Assembly (NCBI GenBank): GCA_964502635.1
Contig: CAZCXI010000047.1
Span: 1 to 23,653, forward strand
Length of the DNA: 23,653 nt
Direction of reading: 5' to 3'
Source of the DNA: C00003060 sp964502635
Lineage (GTDB): Bacteria; Desulfobacterota; Desulfobacteria; Desulfobacterales; C00003060
Below, in pieces: positions 15,001 through 21,735 of this stretch. Each line of letters begins with the position of its first letter. Position 1 is the stretch's first letter. The position numbers were made by a program, and so were the translations under genes. The notes beneath the pieces are model-generated. The model searched no databases, was not told the DNA's origin, and worked only from the letters and a program-made list of their open reading frames with translations.

Positions 15001-15943
15001 CGCAGACAAGAAGTGGCTCAGAGATCATTTTGGCTCACAGGTTGCCTTTGGTGAACCCATGTCCAGGCATACGACCTTTGGCATCGGAGGGCCGGCTGAT
15101 GCCTTGCTGACCGTGAAAACGGATCAACAGCTCAGGGACCTGGTAAGATGGGCGCGGGACAGGGGCCTGCCGTTCATGATCCTTGGGGCAGGGAGCAACC
15201 TTTTGGTCCGGGACGGGGGCATACGGGGCCTTGTGCTCAAGCTCGCCAACGGGTTTGAGTCCATGCGGCAGGGCTCGGAGCCTCACCCTGACGGTGGAGT
15301 GCAGATCATGGCAGGCGCGGGTGTCCTGGTACGCAAACTGGGCAGGTATGCCCTTGACCACGGCCTGGCAGGCCTCAACTTCGCACTGGGCATCCCGGGA
15401 ACCGTGGGTGGCGCACTGAGAATGAACGCAGGGGCCTGGGGCGCTTGTATAGCGGACACCACGAATTCCGTGTCTTTGCTCAACCAGCATGGCGATATGG
15501 TGACCTTGGGCAGGGCGCGGCTCAACTTTTCGTACAGGGGACTGAACCTGGAAGAAAGTGGCATCATCTTGGGAGCTGAATTTCTGCTGGAACGATCAGA
15601 TCGTGAGTCCCTTCGGCAAGAGGCCCTCGACATGCAAAGGAAACGGCGGTTGACGCAGCCGTTGTCTTTGCCCAGCGCCGGGTCGATGTTTCGGAACCCC
15701 TCGGCAGATGTCTCGGCAGGAGAGCTGATTGACAGGGCCGGTTTGAAGGGGCTTCGCAAGGGGGGTGCAGAAGTTTCAACAAAACATGCTAATTTTATTG
15801 TGAACAAAGCAGATGCCAAGGCTTCTGACGTGCTTGCACTCATGGGGCGGGTGCAGGACATGGTATTCGATCGGTTTGCGGTTCACTTGGAGCCGGAGGT
15901 GATGATTATTGGTCAGGAAGCGGGTTCGCAAGAACTACTATAA
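14978..15943 (+). CDS. murB: UDP-N-acetylenolpyruvoylglucosamine reductase MurB
   Basis: MurB reduces UDP-GlcNAc-enolpyruvate to UDP-MurNAc with FAD and NADPH. The 321-residue protein has the FAD-binding block ILGAGSNLLVRDGG (68-81), GIPGTVGGALRMNAGAWG (138-155), the SYRGL segment with R187, the proton-donor serine block PSAGSMFRNP (232-241, S236), and LEPEVMIIG near the end (E306). The length suggests a type II (short) enzyme. The ATG at 14978 lies inside murC and is preceded by GGGAGAAAGG at ideal spacing; an ATG at 14993 is a weaker alternative. murB takes the place that ddlB has in enterobacterial clusters. Confidence 0.96.
   Translation: MSDPAMNDADKKWLRDHFGSQVAFGEPMSRHTTFGIGGPADALLTVKTDQQLRDLVRWARDRGLPFMILGAGSNLLVRDGGIRGLVLKLANGFESMRQGSEPHPDGGVQIMAGAGVLVRKLGRYALDHGLAGLNFALGIPGTVGGALRMNAGAWGACIADTTNSVSLLNQHGDMVTLGRARLNFSYRGLNLEESGIILGAEFLLERSDRESLRQEALDMQRKRRLTQPLSLPSAGSMFRNPSADVSAGELIDRAGLKGLRKGGAEVSTKHANFIVNKADAKASDVLALMGRVQDMVFDRFAVHLEPEVMIIGQEAGSQELL
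15895..15903 (+). promoter_or_regulatory. Near-perfect Shine-Dalgarno sequence for the TTG start of ftsQ
   Basis: GGAGGTGAT (15895-15903) is complementary to the 3' end of 16S rRNA over nine bases and lies inside the murB coding sequence. The GGAGG core is nine bases before TTG at 15909. No ATG or GTG in the ftsQ frame lies near it, so this strong site is the main reason to accept the TTG as the ftsQ start. Confidence 0.75.
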
Positions 15944-16766
15944 GAACAGCCGTGCACGAAAACAAGAGCGGATCGTAAGACGTTGTGTTGTGTGCATGAA
16001 GGTCTTGCTTGTGGCTGTTGCCATGGGCGGGACAAGCTTGCTCTTTATCCTGGGCCATGATGCCCTGACACAGAGTTCCTACTTTGACGCCCAGACGATT
16101 ACCGTTGAGGGAAACCATAGACTCTCAACATCGACGATCTTGAAGCAGTGCGGCGTAAAGCTCCACGACAACATATTGGGCATGAACCTGAGGTTGCTCC
16201 GGCACAGGCTCCTGGCCGATCCTTGGGTTCGTGCTGCAGAGGTGCAGCGGGAATTACCCGTTTCGATTCGTATTCGAGTGAGGGAACGGGTACCCATAGC
16301 CATGTTGAAGTTCAAGCGATTTTTCTATCTGGATGAGACCGGGGAGGTGTTCAAGTCTGTTGAGCCATCGGATCGGATCAGGGTGCCGGTCGTAACCGGA
16401 CTTAAGCTTTCAGATGTTGATCTGGGCGGCCAGGGCCGTTCCCGTGTATTCAAGGCCATCATAGAGGTGCTGCGTTTGAGCCGGCTTCACGGGAGTGTCT
16501 TGCCTCTTGACGCCATCCACAATATTCACGCAGACCCGGAGACCGGGCTGACCGTTTTCGGTTTTGAAAAGGGTCTGGCTATCGAGCTGGGCTTCGGGGA
16601 CTACGAGTCAAAGTTTAATCGACTGCGAGACATGATGTCTTATTTCAGGCGGGGCGATGAGTTGCTGGACATTGCGTGCATCGATCTGAACGATTTAGAA
16701 CGCGTGGTGGTGAGGCCTTCGGGAGGTGTATCTCTCCTGGGGGTGTCCTATCGAAAGGAGATATGA
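15909..16766 (+). CDS. ftsQ: Cell division protein FtsQ (POTRA domain, bitopic)
   Basis: FtsQ links the cytoplasmic Z-ring proteins to the periplasmic FtsB-FtsL complex. The 285-residue product has a long, very basic cytoplasmic N-terminus, a single membrane segment (about 30-52), a POTRA domain beginning FDAQTITVEGNHRLS (59-73) and containing NLRLLRHRLLADPWVRAAEVQRELP (93-117), then the FtsQ beta domain (about 130-265). The start is TTG, supported by a strong Shine-Dalgarno sequence and a 35-base overlap with murB; beginning at the next ATG (15996) would remove the basic tail. The stop overlaps the ftsA start by ATGA. Confidence 0.92.
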   Translation: MVRKRVRKNYYKNSRARKQERIVRRCVVCMKVLLVAVAMGGTSLLFILGHDALTQSSYFDAQTITVEGNHRLSTSTILKQCGVKLHDNILGMNLRLLRHRLLADPWVRAAEVQRELPVSIRIRVRERVPIAMLKFKRFFYLDETGEVFKSVEPSDRIRVPVVTGLKLSDVDLGGQGRSRVFKAIIEVLRLSRLHGSVLPLDAIHNIHADPETGLTVFGFEKGLAIELGFGDYESKFNRLRDMMSYFRRGDELLDIACIDLNDLERVVVRPSGGVSLLGVSYRKEI

Positions 16767-17995
16767 AAGTGCAGGGGGATGGAGAACTTATTGTGGGGCT
16801 GGATATCGGCACCACAAAGATTTGCGCTGTGGTGGGTGAGATCAATCCAGATGGGATCGATATCGTGGGCATAGGGACTCATGCATCCGTGGGCCTGCGC
16901 AAAGGCGTGGTCGTCAACATCGAATCGACCGTGGATTCCATCAAGCGGGCCATAGAAGAGGCGGAGTTAATGGCGGGCTGTGAGATTACATCGGTTTACG
17001 CCGGCATCGCCGGGGGCCACATTAAGGGTTTCAACAGCCACGGAATCGTTGCCGTCAAAGGCAACGAGATCACCCAGAAGGACATTGACCGCGTGATTGA
17101 CGCAGCGCGGGCAGTGGCTATTCCCCCGGACCGGGAGGTCATTCACGTGCTTCCCCAGGAATTCATGGTGGATGAACAGGATGGAATCCAGGATCCCCTT
17201 GGTATGTCCGGGGTCCGGCTGGAGGCGAGAATCCACATTGTGACCGGCGCGGTCACCTCGGCTCACAATCTGATCAAGTGTGCCAATAGTGCCGGGCTTG
17301 ATGTGTCCGATATTGTGCTCCAATCCCTTGCCTCGGGTGAAGGGGTTCTGAACAAGGAAGAAAGAGACTTGGGTGCGGCCTTGATTGACTTTGGGGGAGG
17401 CACGACGGATCTGGCCGTTTTCAAGGGGAAAAGCATCAAACACACTTCGGTGCTGGCTCTGGGCGGAAACAATCTAACCAATGATGTCTCGGTGGGTCTG
17501 AGAACCCCCATGACAGAGGCTGAAAAGATCAAGGTGAAATACGGCACCTGTCTTTCGAGCAATATCGGCAAAGATGAGACCGTTGAGGTGCCCGGTGTGG
17601 GTGGACGGAAACCCAGGATGCTTTCCAGGCAGATCCTGGCAGAGATTCTGGAACCCAGGGTGGAAGAGATCTTTAACCTGATCAATCGAGAGGTCTACGG
17701 GGCGGGCATGGAGAATGTCATCACTTCCGGGGTTGTGATCACCGGAGGATCTTCTTTGTTGGAAGGTGTGGTGGACATTGCCGAGGCTATCTTCGACCTT
17801 CCCACCAGGATCGGGAGGCCCATGGGGATCAGGGGGTTGGTTGATGTGGTCAACAACCCGATGTACGCCACGGCCGTCGGTTTGGTCCTCTATGGCGCTA
17901 GAACCCAGCCCAGGAGGAAGTTCAGGATTCGAGACAGGAACATTTTTAATCGTGTCATGGCACGCATGAAGCGATGGTTCAAGGAGATCATTTGA
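16763..17995 (+). CDS. ftsA: Cell division protein FtsA (actin-like Z-ring anchor)
   Basis: FtsA is an actin-fold ATPase that tethers FtsZ filaments to the membrane. From the ATG at 16763 the product is 410 residues. It shows the first phosphate loop GLDIGTTKI (12-20), the FtsA-specific 1C domain in place of actin domain 1B (about 85-165), the second phosphate loop DFGGGTTDL (209-217), the adenosine motif VITGGSSLLEGV (325-336) and a basic amphipathic C-terminal helix (about 394-410) that serves as the membrane anchor. An AAAGGAG precedes ATG by only two bases but the GTG two codons later (16769) by eight, so either could be the real start. The frame is open 29 codons further upstream, within ftsQ, without support. 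Confidence 0.96.
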   Translation: MKVQGDGELIVGLDIGTTKICAVVGEINPDGIDIVGIGTHASVGLRKGVVVNIESTVDSIKRAIEEAELMAGCEITSVYAGIAGGHIKGFNSHGIVAVKGNEITQKDIDRVIDAARAVAIPPDREVIHVLPQEFMVDEQDGIQDPLGMSGVRLEARIHIVTGAVTSAHNLIKCANSAGLDVSDIVLQSLASGEGVLNKEERDLGAALIDFGGGTTDLAVFKGKSIKHTSVLALGGNNLTNDVSVGLRTPMTEAEKIKVKYGTCLSSNIGKDETVEVPGVGGRKPRMLSRQILAEILEPRVEEIFNLINREVYGAGMENVITSGVVITGGSSLLEGVVDIAEAIFDLPTRIGRPMGIRGLVDVVNNPMYATAVGLVLYGARTQPRRKFRIRDRNIFNRVMARMKRWFKEII

Positions 17996-18027
17996 ACGGA
18001 CAAAGAAAGAGACAGGAGGTGGAAACC

Positions 18028-19197
18028 ATGATGTTTAGTTTTGTGGAGAGCGAAAAATCGGCGAAAATCAAGGTGATCGGTGTGGGCGGGGCCGGCGGGA
18101 ACGCCGTCAACAACATGATTGCGTCAAGGCTTCAAGGGGTCAAGTTCATATCGGCCAACACGGATGTCCAGTCCCTTGAAGTTTCAAAGGCGCCGGTCAA
18201 TATCCAGTTGGGGGAGAGACTGACCGAGGGTCTTGGAGCCGGAGCCAATCCCGAAATCGGCCGCCAGGCGGCCATGGAAAGTCTGGACACGATCCGAAGT
18301 GCGATGGAAAACAGCCACATGCTTTTTATCACCGCCGGGCTGGGTGGGGGCACTGGCACCGGTGCCGCGCCAGTCATTGCGCAGGTCGGCAAGGAGGTAG
18401 GCGCCCTCACCGTAGCTGTGGTAACCAAGCCGTTCAGTTTTGAGGGCAAGAAGAGAATGAGCCAGGCCGAAGACGGCTTGAATGCCCTTAAGGAAGTGGC
18501 GGACACGGTGATCACCATCCCCAACGACAGGCTGCGTGGTTTGGCATCCAGGAGCGCCACGATGCTGGAGATGTTCAAGAGGGCGGACGAGGTCCTCCTC
18601 CACTCCGTGAAGGGGATCACAGACCTGATCATGATGCCGGGCCTGGTGAACCTGGATTTTGCTGATGTCAGGACGACCATGTCCAAGGCGGGAATGGCCC
18701 TCATGGGGACCGGTATAGCCAGCGGAGAGGACAGGGCACTGGAAGCAGCTGAAAGAGCCATATCTCATCCCCTTTTGGAAGACATTTCCATCCGCGGAGC
18801 CCGGGGCGTATTGATGAACATTACGAGTGGCACGGATCTGACCATGGCCGAAATGGCGGAAGCCTCAGACCGTATCTGCAGCGAGGCCGGCGATGATGCG
18901 GAGATTATCTGGGGCACGGTCCTGGATGACAGTATCGGGGAAGAACTCCGGGTCACGGTCATAGCCACCGGGCTCGAGTCTGAGGCGGACCGGCGGGAGA
19001 GCAAATTGTCAGGCAAAGTGCGCGACATCACGGAGGCAGACCTGACACGGGCGTCAGACCTTGACGAGCCGACCTTCATCCGACAGGAAAGAGCCGTTGG
19101 CCAGGCAAGTGGCGGTCGCTTTAGGGGCTATCGCGGCATCATCCTGGATCAAGATGATCTGGACGTGCCCACCTTCATGCGACGAAAAGCAGACTGA
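18028..19197 (+). CDS. ftsZ: Cell division protein FtsZ (tubulin-like GTPase)
   Basis: FtsZ polymerises with GTP into the ring that organises division. From ATG 18028 the product is 389 residues. Visible are IGVGGAGGNAVN (17-28), the tubulin signature GGGTGTG (106-112), the T7 catalytic loop NLDFAD (208-213) and the C-terminal tail motif DLDVPTFMRR (377-386), which binds FtsA and other partners. A second, similar motif, DLDEPTFIRQ (344-353), lies in the linker. A strong AGGAGG (18014-18019) is eight bases before the start; the frame is open upstream to 17974, but this site decides for 18028. Unlike in E. coli, lpxC does not follow. Confidence 0.98.
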   Translation: MMFSFVESEKSAKIKVIGVGGAGGNAVNNMIASRLQGVKFISANTDVQSLEVSKAPVNIQLGERLTEGLGAGANPEIGRQAAMESLDTIRSAMENSHMLFITAGLGGGTGTGAAPVIAQVGKEVGALTVAVVTKPFSFEGKKRMSQAEDGLNALKEVADTVITIPNDRLRGLASRSATMLEMFKRADEVLLHSVKGITDLIMMPGLVNLDFADVRTTMSKAGMALMGTGIASGEDRALEAAERAISHPLLEDISIRGARGVLMNITSGTDLTMAEMAEASDRICSEAGDDAEIIWGTVLDDSIGEELRVTVIATGLESEADRRESKLSGKVRDITEADLTRASDLDEPTFIRQERAVGQASGGRFRGYRGIILDQDDLDVPTFMRRKAD

Positions 19198-19286
19198 GCC
19201 CCGCTCGTGAAATCTTGCGTTGTGTCGCCGCGAACAGACAGGGGTCACCATTGCTTCGTCCGTCGTCTGTGCAGCATTGTACCTGA

Positions 19287-19310
19287 CAGCCGGTTGTGGA
19301 CAACGGGCTG
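19287..19310 (+). other. Hairpin between ftsZ and the radical SAM gene
   Basis: CAGCC-G-GTTG-TGGA-CAAC-G-GGCTG is a 24-base near-perfect palindrome with one internal G-G mismatch, in the 135-base gap after ftsZ. No T-run follows, so it is not a standard intrinsic terminator. It ends 22 bases before the proposed start of the next gene and could affect its translation or protect the 3' end of the ftsZ message. Confidence 0.45.
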
Positions 19311-19332
19311 CAGGAATGAATGACGGAAATCC

Positions 19333-21048
19333 ATGTCACACAAGACCAGAGGCCCCCGCACAGCGTTCTTGGCGGCAGAGACGGGCACCATCAGAAAAGA
19401 CTGGCGGGGCAAGATCTCCGTTGCGTTGACCTATCCCAACACCTACCATGTGGGGATGTCAAACCTCGGTTTTCAGACGGTATACCGCCTGATAAACGAT
19501 CTGGACAACGTGGTATGCGAAAGGGCCTTCCTTCCCGGAGAGCGCGGCAGAGCCAACGGACAGCTCCAGTCCCTGGAATCCGGTAGACGACTGGCAAGTT
19601 TTGACATCATTGCTTTTTCCATCTCCTTTGAAAATGATTACTCCAACCTCCTGACTATCTTAGCGCAGGCTGGCCTCCCCCTGTTGGCTTCAGAACGACA
19701 GACCCCCCATCCTCTAGTCGTCGCAGGGGGAGCGACCAGTTTGCTGAATCCTGAACCCATCGCCCTGTTCGTGGACTGCTTCCTCATAGGGGAGGCAGAA
19801 CAGATTGTTCCCGGCTTTTTTGATGTTTACGAAAAGCATTCACAGCGAGAAGCACAACTGGAATCGTTGGCCAGAGGTGTTCCAGGAGCCTACGTGCCGG
19901 CGCTCTATCAGGTCACCTATGAGTCGGATGGCACCATCAAGGCGTTCCGCCCAAAGGGTAACTTTCCGGCCAAGGTGCGGCGGGTCATTGCCGAGGATCT
20001 TTCTTGCTGGGATACGTGCACGACGGTTCTTACCCCGCATACGACTTTTGACAATACCTATCTGATAGAGGCGGCGCGCGGTTGTCCCCACGGATGTCGG
20101 TTTTGCGCCGCCGGATTTGTGTATAGGCCTCCGCGGTTCAGAACAGCGGGCCAGTTGGAAAAGGCTGTGGATAAGGCTGCGGCACGTGCTCGAGGGGTTG
20201 GGCTCCTGGCTGCCGCGGTGTCGGATGTTCCGGGTCTGGAAAGCGTATGCCGCAAGGCCATCGACCATGATCTTCAGCTGTCTTTCAGCTCCTTCAGGGC
20301 CAATCTTCTGACCTCGGAGTTCTTAGCGGTCCTCAAAGAAACCGGGATCAAGACAGCCACGATTGCCCCGGATGCGGGTTCGGAACGGATGCGCCGCGTG
20401 ATCAACAAGGGCATTTCCGAGCAGGACGTGCTGAAGGCAGCTGAATGGCTGGTCGCAGCCGGCATACCCAACCTCAAGCTCTATTTCATGGTCGGTCTTC
20501 CCGGGGAGACCATGTTGGATGTCGAATCCATCGTGGCACTCTGCAAGAAGATCAAACACAGGTTTTTAAAGGCCGGCCGTGCCATGTCACGGCTTGGCCG
20601 GATCATCGTGAGTATGAGTTCCTTCGTTCCCAAACCTTTCACCCCGTTTCAGTGGGTTCCCTTGGAGGACGTCAAGACGTTAAAAGCGAAGATCAAACAT
20701 GTCAAAGACGGCTTAAAGCGGGTCGCCAATGTCCGGGTCCACGCCGACCTGCCAAAGTGGGCCTACATCCAGGCGCTCCTTTCACGCGGGGATCGGCGCA
20801 CAGCCGAATTACTGGTGAACGTGCACAAGAACAATGGCAACTGGGCCAAGACGCTCAAGGGCTCTATCATCAACGCCGATTTTTATGTTTACAGGGAGCG
20901 CGCCTTGGATGAAATACTCCCGTGGGATTTCATAGACCATGGTATCAAGAAGGCGTTCCTGGTTGAGGAATACCAGAAGGCCCTCCGGGGGGAGACATCG
21001 CCTCAATGCCACATGGGTCAGTGCAAGGCCTGCGGTGTCTGTGAGTGA
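19333..21048 (+). CDS. B12-binding-type radical SAM protein of unknown function (TIGR03960-like)
   Basis: The 571-residue product has an N-terminal alpha/beta region resembling a degenerate cobalamin-binding domain (about 85-165, including LVVAGGATSLLNPEP and FLIGEAE). A radical SAM core begins at EAARGCPHGCRFC (246-258), where C251, C255 and C258 form the CX3CX2C site for the [4Fe-4S] cluster. The typical later motif YFMVGLPGET (384-393) is present. The C-terminus ends with four cysteines (559, 564, 567, 570; CX4CX2CX2C) that could bind a second metal centre. I recall this architecture as TIGR03960-type proteins, some of which carry an extra DUF2344 domain that is absent here. No substrate is known to me. 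It is 135 bases after ftsZ, possibly in a separate transcript. Confidence 0.8.
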   Translation: MSHKTRGPRTAFLAAETGTIRKDWRGKISVALTYPNTYHVGMSNLGFQTVYRLINDLDNVVCERAFLPGERGRANGQLQSLESGRRLASFDIIAFSISFENDYSNLLTILAQAGLPLLASERQTPHPLVVAGGATSLLNPEPIALFVDCFLIGEAEQIVPGFFDVYEKHSQREAQLESLARGVPGAYVPALYQVTYESDGTIKAFRPKGNFPAKVRRVIAEDLSCWDTCTTVLTPHTTFDNTYLIEAARGCPHGCRFCAAGFVYRPPRFRTAGQLEKAVDKAAARARGVGLLAAAVSDVPGLESVCRKAIDHDLQLSFSSFRANLLTSEFLAVLKETGIKTATIAPDAGSERMRRVINKGISEQDVLKAAEWLVAAGIPNLKLYFMVGLPGETMLDVESIVALCKKIKHRFLKAGRAMSRLGRIIVSMSSFVPKPFTPFQWVPLEDVKTLKAKIKHVKDGLKRVANVRVHADLPKWAYIQALLSRGDRRTAELLVNVHKNNGNWAKTLKGSIINADFYVYRERALDEILPWDFIDHGIKKAFLVEEYQKALRGETSPQCHMGQCKACGVCE

Positions 21049-21157
21049 CCGGCAAGCACAGTTTTCATATGTTCCAATTTGGCAATAACAAGACCATGCA
21101 ATCCAGGGAAAGGGCGTTTTCAGGGGCCTTTTCTGTTGGTCTGGGGAAGGGGGGCAA

Positions 21158-21538
21158 ATGCGGATTCAGAAATTCTTGAAAGAAGCCAAGAAGTTTGAAG
21201 TAGGCGCCTACAAGAAATCGCAGGCCTTGACGCTCAATCATGTGCCCTTCACCGGAGCGCCCCAAAAACATCCCTGTGATGAAGATAAGATCATCCTGAT
21301 CGCAGATCCCTTGAGCACCCAGATGTTTTACTTTGAATTCAAGACCGCCGATATTGAGGGGATTGAAGAACGCCCCAGCCTTGTCACCCCGGAGGGGGAA
21401 TCGGTGACTATGGTCCGACTCTGGGTAAAGAAAGGGCGCATTGGCGTGAGATGTACCCCCTTTGTTGTCGAGGACACCACAGGGCGCCGAGTGAAAGTCA
21501 AATCCGCCGACCCAACTACCCGCCGCAGGGGACAGTGA
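21158..21538 (+). CDS. Small conserved-looking protein of unknown function
   Basis: A 126-residue soluble protein with no signal peptide or membrane segment, following a very purine-rich ribosome-binding site (GGGGAAGGGGGG) just before ATG. The N-terminus is a basic helix (RIQKFLKEAKKFEVGAYKK). The middle has HVPFTGAPQKHP (27-38) and IILIADPLSTQMFYFEF (45-61). Then come ESVTMVRLWVKKGRIGVRCTPFVVEDTTGR and a basic tail. Codon use and composition look like its neighbours, so I judge it a real gene. I have a weak memory that similar short proteins in sulfate reducers carry the label inorganic pyrophosphatase Ppa. I see no DxDxxD-type pyrophosphatase active site, so I do not assign that function. 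Confidence 0.7.
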   Translation: MRIQKFLKEAKKFEVGAYKKSQALTLNHVPFTGAPQKHPCDEDKIILIADPLSTQMFYFEFKTADIEGIEERPSLVTPEGESVTMVRLWVKKGRIGVRCTPFVVEDTTGRRVKVKSADPTTRRRGQ

Positions 21539-21583
21539 AGCCCCTTCTTTTCAAGGATATGCATCGATGTCGATAAGTTGATC

Positions 21584-21683
21584 NNNNNNNNNNNNNNNNN
21601 NNNNNNNNNNNNNNNNNNNNNNNNNNNNNNNNNNNNNNNNNNNNNNNNNNNNNNNNNNNNNNNNNNNNNNNNNNNNNNNNNNN
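21584..21683. other. Assembly gap of exactly 100 N
   Basis: One hundred consecutive N, the conventional filler for a scaffold gap of unknown length. The sequence to the right may come from another contig joined by read pairs. Any gene between the small unknown protein and the ABC-F ATPase is lost, and the adjacency of those two genes is not shown by the sequence. Confidence 0.98.
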
Positions 21684-21735
21684 TCCGGATACCACATCAC
21701 TCGGGATCCGAAACCGGGAAGTGGAAGATGCCTTT

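Noticed and set aside
18132..18761. Open frame of 209 codons on the minus strand, opposite ftsZ
   Set aside because: Shadow of ftsZ in GC-rich sequence; no motif and no independent start signal.
19295..19303. DnaA-box-like TGTGGACAA
   Set aside because: One mismatch to the consensus, a single copy, and fully explained as the centre of the hairpin.
19220..19429. Open frame with a lipoprotein-like start (hydrophobic stretch then LTAGC)
   Set aside because: Starts with TTG, has no ribosome-binding site, overlaps the radical SAM gene by about 97 bases, and the part after the lipobox-like cysteine is low-quality, Arg-rich sequence. Probably chance.
21106..21143. Possible terminator AAAGG...CCTTTT after the radical SAM gene
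   Set aside because: Only about five base pairs with a long loop and no following T-run.
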